From assembly GCA_023419535.1 (NCBI GenBank), contig JAEZXX010000065.1, positions 1 to 10,441 on the forward strand: a stretch of DNA of 10,441 bases. The letters run 5' to 3'. Below, piece by piece: positions 1 to 6,832 of the stretch. Position 1 is the first letter of the stretch, and each line of letters opens with the position of its first letter. Below the pieces are notes generated by a model. That model did not search any database. It was not told the origin of the DNA and worked only from the letters and a program-made list of their open reading frames with translations. The position numbers and the translations under genes were made by a program. Origin of the DNA: Pseudomonadota bacterium. GTDB lineage: Bacteria > Pseudomonadota > Alphaproteobacteria > Rhizobiales > Rhizobiaceae.

Positions 1-69
1 ACCACCGGCCGAAACGCTGCGCTCAACAACGGCTCCGCGCTTCAGCCTCTTGCAACCGCCATCAACCAT
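1..69 (-). pseudogene. Possible IS5-type transposase C-terminal remnant (very tentative)
   Basis: Read on the minus strand from an ATG at 69-67, the frame stays open to the window edge and gives about 23 residues, including KRLKRGAVVERS. This resembles the KR-x-AVVERS segment that precedes the FAW motif near the C-terminus of some IS5-group transposases. The expected FAW does not follow in the same frame, and a stop codon at 75-73 lies just before the ATG. It is therefore at best a decayed fragment, and it could equally be the start of an unrelated gene continuing off the window or pure chance. The rest of 70-328 shows no recognisable gene. Confidence 0.2.
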
Positions 70-328
70 GGCTCAGATCACGACAGGACTCTCGTTCCCG
101 CTGGATGAAAAACGGGGGTCACGTCAGCGCCCTCCGCCGGTTCAGTCCCGGCTCCGAGCGGCAGCCCTCTGCCATGTTCCTCTGGAAAAATGCTCGCTGC
201 AGTTTCGTCCGAAGGGGGGGACCCTAGACAGAGCGGCACTCCGCGCCGGACGTTCGGCCGGGTTTCGGTGCATCCCACAAGGGGCGAGGAGTCGAGGCGG
301 CGATCTCCTCCGTCCAGCCGGATGCGCG
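70..328. other. Intergenic stretch with no recognised gene
   Basis: No reading frame here gives a recognisable protein on either strand, and codon bias does not look coding. The region follows the 3' end of the minus-strand MBL-fold gene. I looked for a terminator hairpin followed by a T-run on that strand and found none that is convincing. A short stem near 97-115 (CCCG pairing with CGGG, 12-base loop) has no T tract. Confidence 0.5.
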
Positions 329-1420
329 TCAGCGGTCGGCGACGACGGCCTCCTTGCGGATCGGCCGCGTCTCGCCGATGCGCAGGACGACCGCGCGCCC
401 CTCGTCCCATCCCGCCTCATCGGCGCGTCGGAGAAAGGCCGGGCCCGGCTTGAAGGTCGGCTCCGCGCCGAGCGGGAAGGTGCCCCAGTGGACGGGCATC
501 GCCGCGCGCGCTCGCAGGTCGTCGCCGGCACGCACCGTCTCGCCCGGCGTCACGTGTCTCGCCTGCGCGACCTCGCGCGGCCCGTAGCCGCCGAGATAGA
601 AAACGGCGAGGTCGAAGGGTCCGAAGGCGAGGCCGATCCGCTCGAAATGGGTGTGGTAGCCCGTGTCGCCGGAAACGAAGACGCGGGACGACGTCTGGCT
701 CCGCCCTCGGAGCGCGAAGGAGGCCCAGAGCGTCCGGTTCTTCGAGAAGGCGCCGCGGGCGGAGGTGTGCGCGGCGGGCAGGGCCCGCACGACGAGGCCG
801 GCGACCTGCCGCTCCTCCCACCAATCCATCTCCGTGACCCTGGTGAAGCCCGCCGAGCGCAGGAGGCGCCCGAGCCCGAGCGGCACCACGACCTCGGTCC
901 GCTCCTTTCCGGGCAAAGCGCGCAGCGTCGGCATGTCGAGATGGTCGTAGTGATCGTGGGTGACGATCAGGAGATCGATCGGCGGGAGCGAGGGCAGGGG
1001 CACGGGCGGAGGCGTCGCGCGCTTCGGACCGATCGGCGGCGTCGGCGTGGCGTAGGTGGACCAGATCGGGTCGATGAGGACGCGCGTTCCGTCGATCTGG
1101 AGAAGGGTCGTCGCGTGGCCGAGCCACGTCACGCGGTCCTCGCGCGAGGGCGCGTTCATGGCCGCGACGGCCTCGGCGACGGGCACCATGAAGCCCGGCG
1201 GGACGGGCTCGCGCTCGCGGGCGAAGGTGATGCGCAGCGCGTTCTCGATGCGCGCGGGCAGGCCGGCGGTCGGTTCCGGTGCGCCGGGCTCGTTGCAGAA
1301 GCCGGTCGCCCCATGGTGCGCCGGGCGGCCGGGCAGGCCGCAGGTCGGCGTCGTGCAGGCGCCGAGCGCGGCTCCGAGCAGCGCGAGCCCGGTCAGGCGA
1401 AGAGCCGGAATGAGGCGCAT
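329..1420 (-). CDS. MBL-fold metallohydrolase lipoprotein (NAPE-PLD/UlaG-like)
   Basis: This is a 363-residue predicted zinc-dependent hydrolase anchored as a lipoprotein. The N-terminus has a basic-hydrophobic signal ending in LGAC, with the lipobox cysteine at residue 22 followed by Thr. That suggests lipid attachment and possible outer-membrane sorting. The metallo-beta-lactamase signature THDHYDHLD lies at 154-162 (metal ligands His155, His157, Asp159, His160). His218, the SGDTGY motif around Asp252, and the late MPVHWGTF motif with His311 complete the metal site. The THDHYDHLD/SGDTGY/HWGTF set is typical of the family that includes NAPE-hydrolysing phospholipase D and many uncharacterised bacterial relatives. 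The start at 1420 is chosen because it gives the signal peptide and has GGAG four bases upstream; a longer frame reaching 1735 would overlap mprF. The substrate is unknown. Its position divergent from mprF suggests a lipid or envelope role, but this is inference. Confidence 0.88.
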   Translation of the reverse strand: MRLIPALRLTGLALLGAALGACTTPTCGLPGRPAHHGATGFCNEPGAPEPTAGLPARIENALRITFAREREPVPPGFMVPVAEAVAAMNAPSREDRVTWLGHATTLLQIDGTRVLIDPIWSTYATPTPPIGPKRATPPPVPLPSLPPIDLLIVTHDHYDHLDMPTLRALPGKERTEVVVPLGLGRLLRSAGFTRVTEMDWWEERQVAGLVVRALPAAHTSARGAFSKNRTLWASFALRGRSQTSSRVFVSGDTGYHTHFERIGLAFGPFDLAVFYLGGYGPREVAQARHVTPGETVRAGDDLRARAAMPVHWGTFPLGAEPTFKPGPAFLRRADEAGWDEGRAVVLRIGETRPIRKEAVVADR

Positions 1421-1613
1421 GTCGCTCCGTGGGTGGGGCTCTGGGCGTGCCGGATCGTCTTGCCGCCCACGCCGCCTGCCGTATCTGCGAACCGGAAGGC
1501 CTGCAAGGCGCGAGCGCCGTTCGGACAAGGCTTTGCCGCAATCGCGGTCAAGGTCCGCGACAAGCCTTCGTGATCGGGTGGGGCGCCCGTCGGGCCCGGA
1601 GCAAGCAGTCGAG
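1421..1613. promoter_or_regulatory. Divergent intergenic region with inverted repeats upstream of mprF
   Basis: This 193-base spacer must hold the promoters for both the MBL-fold gene and the mprF operon. Two structures stand out. A short hairpin at 1507-1518 has arms GGCG and CGCC around CGAG. A nested dyad at 1527-1568 has outer arms AAGGCTT (1527-1533) and AAGCCTT (1562-1568), and inner arms TCGCGG (1542-1547) and CCGCGA (1555-1560) around a 7-base loop. A weak sigma-70-like pair, CTTGCC at 1459-1464 and TATCTG at 1482-1487 with 17-base spacing, could drive mprF and would place the dyad in the transcribed leader. The dyads are directly visible; the promoter call and any regulatory role are inference. 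Confidence 0.4.
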
Positions 1614-4202
1614 ATGGCCGAGACCCAAGCCCTGTCCGAGGACGCCGCGCCGCAGCCCGCCTCGCGTCTGCGCCGCCTTCTCCCGGCGCTTCTCGGCGTC
1701 GGGATCACGATCGTCGCCTTCGCGGCGCTCGACATCCTGCTGACCCACGTCTCCTACGAGGACATCCGGGCGGCGATCGCCGACAAGCCCGCCTCGGCCA
1801 TCCTCGCCTGTCTCGGCTTCACCGTGCTCTCCTTCCTCGCCATGTCGAGCTACGACGTCATTGCGGTGCGCACCGTCGCGCCGGGGCGGGTCAAGGCCTC
1901 GACGGCGGCGATGGTGGGGGCGGCGGGCTACGCGGTCTCCAACGCGCTCGGCTTTCCGCTCCTGACCGGAGGCGCGCTCCGCTACCGGCTCTACCGCGCG
2001 GCCGAGCTCGACCCCGCGATGATCGGCAAGATCGTCGGGACCTCCTTCTACGCCCTCTGGCTCGCCTTCGCCGTCCTGGTCGGCATCACGCTGATGGCCG
2101 ACCCGCAGGCCGTGCCGCTCTTCTCCGAGCTCGACCCGGCGGTGGACCTGGCGATCGGCATCGCCCTGATCGGCGCCGTCGCCGCCCTCATCCTGTGGCT
2201 GCGCGGGGGCGGGCGCTCGCTCACCTTCCGCGGCTCGACCCTGCCGCTGCCCTCCTCGCGCTACGCGCTGGCCCAGACGCTCGCCGGCATCCTCGATTTG
2301 ATCGCGGCGGCCGCCGCCCTCTACGTCCTGATGCCGGAGGGGACGGTCTCCTCCTTCTTCGTCTTCTCGCTCGTCTTCATCGTCGCGACCATCGCGGGCA
2401 TGGTCAGCCATGCGCCGGCGGGGCTCGGCGCTTTCGAGGCGACGATCCTCGCGGGCCTCGGGCTCGGGGCGCAGCCGGGCGCCATCGCCGCGCTCATCGT
2501 CTACCGCGTCATCTACACGGGCCTCCCGCTCGGCGTCGCGACGCTGGCGCTCGCGGTCGCCGAGGGGCTGCGCCAGCGCCACCTCATCGAAGGCCCCGCC
2601 GTGGAGGCGCTGCGGCTGTTCCGCCCGCTCGTCCCGCCGCTGGCGGCCACCGTGACCTTCGTCGGCGGGATCGTGCTCCTGGTCTCCGGAGCCACGCCCT
2701 CGCTCGACCAGCGCCTCGCCACGCTCCGCGAGATCGTGCCGCTGCCCTTCGTGGAGGTTTCGCACCTCGTCTCCAGCCTTGTCGGCGTCGCGCTCCTCGT
2801 CATCGCGCGCGGTCTCGCGCTGCGCCTTCGCCGGGCGGTGCATCTGGCCATCGCCCTGACCCTCGCCGGCGCGGTCTTCTCGCTGACCAAGGGGCTCGAC
2901 TGGGAGGAGGCGCTGACGCTCGGCCTCGTCGCGGCATCGCTCGCAGCCTTCCGCAAGTCCTTCTATCGCCGCGCGCACCTGTCGGGCATGACGCTCTCCT
3001 GGCGCTGGCTCGCCGCGACGGTCGCCACCGTCGTCGCCTTCCTCTGGATCGGCTTCTTCTCCTACGAGAACGTCGCCTATTCCCAGCAGCTCTGGTGGCA
3101 GTTCGCCATCGAGGACGACGCGCCGCGCTTCCTGCGGGCCGGCGTCCTCGTGGTCGCCGCCCTGGTCGCGATGGTGCTGCATTTCTGGATCGCGGGCCGT
3201 CCGCGCCGCTCAACGGTGCGCCCGCCGATCCCGGCGGAGATTCCGGCGCTGGTATCGGCGAGCCCGGATTCGGGCGCCGCGCTGGCGCTGCTGGGCGACA
3301 AGGAATTCCTGATGTCGCCGGGTCGCGACGCCTTCCTGATGTACGCGCGCTCCGGCGGCAGCCTCGTCGCGCTCGGAGAGCCCGTCGGGGCGGCGGAAGC
3401 GGCCGACGAACTCGCCTGGACCTTCCGCGCCACCGCCGACCGGCAGGCGCTGCGCCCGGTCTTCTACGAGGTCGGACCCTCGCGGCTGCCGCTCTTCCTC
3501 GACATGGGCCTGACGGCGCTCAAGCTCGGCGAGGTGGCGCGGGTGGATCTGGCCAAGTTCGACCTGAAGGGCTCCAAGCGGCAGTCGCTGCGCTCGGCGG
3601 TGAACCGCGCGGAGCGCGAGGGCCTCGCCTTCCGCATCGTCCCGGCCGCGGAGACGATGGCGATCATGGGCCGGCTGCGCGCCATCTCGGATGCTTGGCT
3701 GAAGGAGAAGTCGGGGGCCGAGAAGGGCTTCTCCCTCGGCTTCTTCGACGAGGCGTATCTGAAGAACTTCGACATCGCGGTGCTGGAGAAGGACGGCACG
3801 ATCGTCGCCTTCGCCAATCTCTGGAAGAGCGGGGGCGGCAACGAGATGTCGATCGACCTCATGCGCCACACGCCCGACGCGCCGCACGGGGTGATGGAGA
3901 CGCTGTTCGTGAACCTCATGCGGGCCGCGCACGAGGAGGGCTACCGCTGGTTCTCGCTCGGCGCGGCGCCGCTGTCGGGCCTCACCGACCGCCCCGGCGC
4001 CTCGCGCTGGAACCGCTTCGGCACGCTTCTCTACCGCCACGGCAACGAGCTCTACTCCTTCGACGGCCTCCGCGGCTTCAAGAACAAGTTCGGCCCGGTC
4101 TGGACGCCGCATTATCTCGTCTGCCCGCCGGGGCTGGAGGCGGCGCGCGCGCTGGTCGACGTCACGGCGCTCATTTCCCGGCGCGTAAGGGTCAAAGGCT
4201 GA
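1614..4202 (+). CDS. mprF: Bifunctional aminoacyl-phosphatidylglycerol synthase/flippase (MprF/LpiA)
   Basis: This 862-residue inner-membrane protein matches the usual MprF length of about 850. The N-terminal ~530 residues are a string of hydrophobic helices, the flippase part, with the hallmark SHAPAGLGAFE at 265-275. The C-terminal ~320 residues form the cytosolic DUF2156 synthetase domain with a GNAT-like fold. It runs from about GDKEFLMSPG (residue 561) to the FDGLRGFKNKFGPVW region near the end. The family transfers an amino acid (lysine or alanine) from charged tRNA to phosphatidylglycerol and moves the product to the outer leaflet, lowering negative surface charge and raising resistance to cationic peptides and acid. 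The rhizobial orthologue is called lpiA. The start at 1614 gives the normal N-terminus; upstream in-frame codons overlap the opposite-strand MBL gene. A possible ribosome site (GGAG at 1598-1601) is poorly spaced. The stop overlaps the acvB start (TGATG), implying translational coupling. The donor amino acid cannot be told from sequence. Confidence 0.95.
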   Translation: MAETQALSEDAAPQPASRLRRLLPALLGVGITIVAFAALDILLTHVSYEDIRAAIADKPASAILACLGFTVLSFLAMSSYDVIAVRTVAPGRVKASTAAMVGAAGYAVSNALGFPLLTGGALRYRLYRAAELDPAMIGKIVGTSFYALWLAFAVLVGITLMADPQAVPLFSELDPAVDLAIGIALIGAVAALILWLRGGGRSLTFRGSTLPLPSSRYALAQTLAGILDLIAAAAALYVLMPEGTVSSFFVFSLVFIVATIAGMVSHAPAGLGAFEATILAGLGLGAQPGAIAALIVYRVIYTGLPLGVATLALAVAEGLRQRHLIEGPAVEALRLFRPLVPPLAATVTFVGGIVLLVSGATPSLDQRLATLREIVPLPFVEVSHLVSSLVGVALLVIARGLALRLRRAVHLAIALTLAGAVFSLTKGLDWEEALTLGLVAASLAAFRKSFYRRAHLSGMTLSWRWLAATVATVVAFLWIGFFSYENVAYSQQLWWQFAIEDDAPRFLRAGVLVVAALVAMVLHFWIAGRPRRSTVRPPIPAEIPALVSASPDSGAALALLGDKEFLMSPGRDAFLMYARSGGSLVALGEPVGAAEAADELAWTFRATADRQALRPVFYEVGPSRLPLFLDMGLTALKLGEVARVDLAKFDLKGSKRQSLRSAVNRAEREGLAFRIVPAAETMAIMGRLRAISDAWLKEKSGAEKGFSLGFFDEAYLKNFDIAVLEKDGTIVAFANLWKSGGGNEMSIDLMRHTPDAPHGVMETLFVNLMRAAHEEGYRWFSLGAAPLSGLTDRPGASRWNRFGTLLYRHGNELYSFDGLRGFKNKFGPVWTPHYLVCPPGLEAARALVDVTALISRRVRVKG

Positions 4203-5590
4203 TGCGCATCCTCCGCCGACTTTTTGCGACCGCCGGCCTGATCGGTCTCGTCGCGGCGGCCTGGCACATGGGGCTGCTCGATTCGGCGCGGATCGCGGTC
4301 CCGGTCGCCGAGGTCTCCTCGCCGCCCCTGCAGAACATCGACGTCCAGGCGCCGCCGGGAGATCCGGAGGGCATCGTGATCCTTGTCTCGGATGCCGGCG
4401 GCATCGCGCAAGCCGATCGCGACCTCGCCGACGCGCTGCTCGCCCGCGATCTCGTCGTCCTCCCGGTCGACTTGGAGGCTTGGCGCACGGCGCTCGACGC
4501 CGAAACCGGAACCTGCGTCTATCTCGGCTCGGCGATCGAGGGCCTCGCCAAGGAGGCGCAGCGGGCGCTGGGCCTGACCAGCTACTTCCACCCGGTCGTC
4601 GTCGGGCGCGGCGAGGGGGGCACGCTGGCCTATGCGGCCGTCGCCGATTCGCCCGCCGCGACCATGGCGGGCGGGCTGTCCTTCGAGGCCGCGCCCGCGC
4701 TTCGCACGGCCCTTCCCGTGTGCGCCGGGGCGACCGCGACCGCTGCGGAAGGCGGCGGCTTCTCCTACGATCCGGGCGCGAGCCTCCCCGAGCCCTTCGT
4801 CGCGCTGGCGACGAACGCGACGACGCCGGCGCCGGACATCCCCGCCCACGGCCCCTATGCGACCCAGCCGATGGGCGTCGCCGCAGGCGAGGCGCTGGAC
4901 GCGGGCGCCGACATGATCGCGACGCTCGCCGAGACCGACGCGACGGCGCTTCCCGTGGTCGACACGCCCGCGGCCGGGACCGAGAGTCCGAGCGCGCTCG
5001 CCATCTTCTATTCCGGCGACGGCGGCTGGCGCGACCTCGACAAGACCATCGGCGACGCGCTGGCCGTGGAGGGCATCCATGTCGTGGGTGTCGATTCCCT
5101 ACGCTACTTCTGGTCCGAGAAACGCCCCCGACAGATCGCCGAGGATCTCCAGACCATCGTCGCCGCCGCCGATCCGACCGGCGCGTTGCCCGTCGCGCTT
5201 CTCGGCTATTCCTTCGGTGCCGACACGCTGCCCTTCGCCGTGCCGCTCCTCGACGACGCCCTGAAGGACCGCCTCTCGCTCATCGGGCTCCTGGCACCGG
5301 GGCTGGAGACCGGCTTCGAGGTCTCGATCGGCGGCTGGCTGGGGCTGTCGACCGGCGACGAGGCGATCGTGCCGCAGATCGCGGCGCTTCCCGCGGACAA
5401 GGTTCTCTGCGTCGAGGGCCGCGACGAGGAGTCCTCGGCCTGCGCGGACCCCTCGCTCTCTGGGGTCGCCCGTCTGACGCTGGACGGGGGCCACCATTTC
5501 GACGGGAATTACGACGCGCTCGCCGCCCGCATCCGGGCCGCGATCGCGAACGGGCCGCAGGCCGCTCTCGCAACGCCGCCCGGTTCGTGA
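4202..5590 (+). CDS. acvB: AcvB/VirJ-family periplasmic serine hydrolase
   Basis: This 462-residue protein has an N-terminal hydrophobic segment (about residues 9-24) after basic residues, so it is exported or membrane-anchored facing the periplasm. The first half (about 40-230) is a degenerate alpha/beta domain. The second half is the VirJ domain: YSGDGGWRDLDK, then LLGYSFGAD (333-341) with GxSxG nucleophile Ser337, and a C-terminal GGHHFDGNYD motif whose His431/His432 supply the likely catalytic histidine. This two-part layout matches AcvB rather than the shorter VirJ. In Agrobacterium, AcvB is reported as a periplasmic lysyl-phosphatidylglycerol hydrolase needed for virulence at acid pH; the Rhizobium orthologue is atvA, paired with lpiA. 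The ATG at 4202 shares its first base with the mprF stop codon, and AAAGG lies just upstream. The pairing supports the idea that this enzyme removes the amino acid that MprF adds. Confidence 0.92.
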   Translation: MRILRRLFATAGLIGLVAAAWHMGLLDSARIAVPVAEVSSPPLQNIDVQAPPGDPEGIVILVSDAGGIAQADRDLADALLARDLVVLPVDLEAWRTALDAETGTCVYLGSAIEGLAKEAQRALGLTSYFHPVVVGRGEGGTLAYAAVADSPAATMAGGLSFEAAPALRTALPVCAGATATAAEGGGFSYDPGASLPEPFVALATNATTPAPDIPAHGPYATQPMGVAAGEALDAGADMIATLAETDATALPVVDTPAAGTESPSALAIFYSGDGGWRDLDKTIGDALAVEGIHVVGVDSLRYFWSEKRPRQIAEDLQTIVAAADPTGALPVALLGYSFGADTLPFAVPLLDDALKDRLSLIGLLAPGLETGFEVSIGGWLGLSTGDEAIVPQIAALPADKVLCVEGRDEESSACADPSLSGVARLTLDGGHHFDGNYDALAARIRAAIANGPQAALATPPGS

Positions 5591-5598
5591 GACAATCG

Positions 5599-5619
5599 GG
5601 GTTCCTCGACCACGAACCC
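5599..5619 (+). promoter_or_regulatory. Small hairpin in the acvB to GNAT-C39 spacer
   Basis: Perfect 6-base arms GGGTTC (5599-5604) and GAACCC (5614-5619) enclose a 9-base loop, ending eight bases before the next start codon. There is no T-run, so it is not a normal intrinsic terminator. It sits where a ribosome site would be and may limit translation of the downstream gene (inference). Confidence 0.3.
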
Positions 5620-5627
5620 GCACCCCG

Positions 5628-6803
5628 ATGTCCCTCGCCCGACCGCAACCGACCGTCCGGACGTCCCGATCAGGCGATCCCCCGGCGGGGCTGCGACGGG
5701 CGCGCGTGGAGGATCTCGACCGGCTGGCGGCGCTGGAGGCGCAAGCCTTCGACGCTGACCGCATCTCGCGCCGCTCCTTCAAGGCGCTGCTGGCCTCGAA
5801 AAGCGCGATCCTGATCGTCGCGGAAGGGGCGGGCGGCGCGGCCGGACCGCTTCTGGGCTACGCGGCGATCCTCATCCGCGCCGGCACCGCGCTCGCCCGG
5901 CTCTACTCGATCGCCGTCTCGAAGGACGCCAAGGGGCGCGGGGTCGGCCGGGCCCTGCTGCACGCCGCCGAGATCGAGGCCTTCGAGCAGGACCGCATCG
6001 CGCTGCGCCTGGAAGTGCGCGAGGACAACGCGCCGGCGATCTCGCTCTACGAGGCCTGCGGCTACCGGCCGATCGGACGCTATCTCGACTATTACGCCGA
6101 CCACATGCCGGCGCTGCGCTACGAGAAGACGCTGCGCGGCGACCATCCGGTGGAGAGCGGCGTGCCCTTCTACGAGCAGCGCACCGACTTCACCTGCGGC
6201 GCCTGCTGCCTGATGATGGCGATGGCGCGCGACGTGCCGGGCACGCAGATGAGCCCGGTGCTCGAGATCCGGCTCTGGCGCGAGGCGACGACGATCTTCA
6301 TGATGTCGGGCCCCGGCGGCTGCGAACCCTACGGGCTTGCCGTCGCGGCCTACGAGGCGGGGCTAGACGCCGAGATCCACGTCTCCGAGCCGGGCGACCT
6401 TTTTCTGGAGGGCGTGCGTTCGGCCGAGAAGCAGGTCGTCATGGCGCTGGCGCAGGAGGATTTCCGGACGCGGGCGGAGGCCTACGGCATCAAGGCCTCG
6501 ATCCGGCCCTTCACCATCGCCGACGTCAGCGACGTGGTGAAGGCGGGCGGCACCGCCATCGTCCTCGTCTCGGGCTACCAGATGTTCGGGAAGAAGGTGC
6601 CGCACTGGATTCTCGTCCACGGCGACGACGGGCGCCACCTCGTCGTCCACGATCCGTGGGTGGACGACGAGCGCCACGAGACCATCGCGGACGCGGCCTC
6701 CATGCCCATCCCCTACGCCGCCTTCGACAAGATGGCGCGCTTCGGCAAGATCGGCCTTCGCGCCGCCGTTTTCCTGACCAAACGTCCCCCCGCGGCGCAC
6801 TGA
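5628..6803 (+). CDS. GNAT acetyltransferase fused to C39-like papain-fold peptidase
   Basis: This is a 391-residue two-domain fusion. Residues about 20-168 are a GNAT domain: an acetyl-CoA loop KGRGVGRAL (102-110) and the terminal NAPAISLYEACGY (134-146), very like RimI-type N-acetyltransferases. Residues about 172-390 are a peptidase C39-like domain. Gln184 and Cys190 lie in QRTDFTCGACC (oxyanion Gln and nucleophile), His326 in PHWILVHGDD, and Asp342 in VVHDPW, so the Gln-Cys-His-Asp set looks complete. SGPGGCEPYG (227-236) is another family-typical stretch. No signal peptide or membrane segment is seen, so it is probably cytosolic, unlike C39 domains of bacteriocin exporters. The domain pair is known beside RimK-like ligases in proteobacteria, as here. 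The substrate is unknown; it may cleave or trim, and acetylate, a peptide made by the ligase (inference). The spacing to acvB is 37 bases. No clear ribosome site precedes the ATG, and the first ~20 residues are low-complexity, so the exact start is less sure. Confidence 0.88.
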   Translation: MSLARPQPTVRTSRSGDPPAGLRRARVEDLDRLAALEAQAFDADRISRRSFKALLASKSAILIVAEGAGGAAGPLLGYAAILIRAGTALARLYSIAVSKDAKGRGVGRALLHAAEIEAFEQDRIALRLEVREDNAPAISLYEACGYRPIGRYLDYYADHMPALRYEKTLRGDHPVESGVPFYEQRTDFTCGACCLMMAMARDVPGTQMSPVLEIRLWREATTIFMMSGPGGCEPYGLAVAAYEAGLDAEIHVSEPGDLFLEGVRSAEKQVVMALAQEDFRTRAEAYGIKASIRPFTIADVSDVVKAGGTAIVLVSGYQMFGKKVPHWILVHGDDGRHLVVHDPWVDDERHETIADAASMPIPYAAFDKMARFGKIGLRAAVFLTKRPPAAH

Positions 6804-6832
6804 CCCCGCCTCTTTCTCGGAACAACGCACCG

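Noticed and set aside
71..160. tRNA-like shape: GCCGG/CCGGC arms around a TTCAGTC loop (136-152) with partly matching acceptor arms at 71-77 and 153-159
   Set aside because: The loop lacks the invariant A of the T-loop, one acceptor pair is mismatched, and no 7-base anticodon loop with a 5-base stem can be drawn between the arms.
1444..1473. GGCGTG/CACGCC inverted repeat near the MBL-fold gene start
   Set aside because: Six-base GC-only arms 18 bases apart are not remarkable in this composition.
50..1573. Long plus-strand open frame opposite the MBL-fold gene
   Set aside because: Its product is low-complexity Arg/Gly/Ala/Glu-rich with no motif; it mirrors the minus-strand gene, which has all metal-binding motifs.
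1548..3182. Long minus-strand open frame opposite mprF
   Set aside because: It is a charged, repetitive shadow typical of GC-rich DNA; the plus strand encodes a clear MprF membrane region.
2195..4201. In-frame extension of acvB far upstream inside mprF
   Set aside because: The extension is an Arg/Ala/Pro-rich alternate-frame reading of mprF; the ATG at 4202 starts a normal AcvB N-terminus with an export signal.
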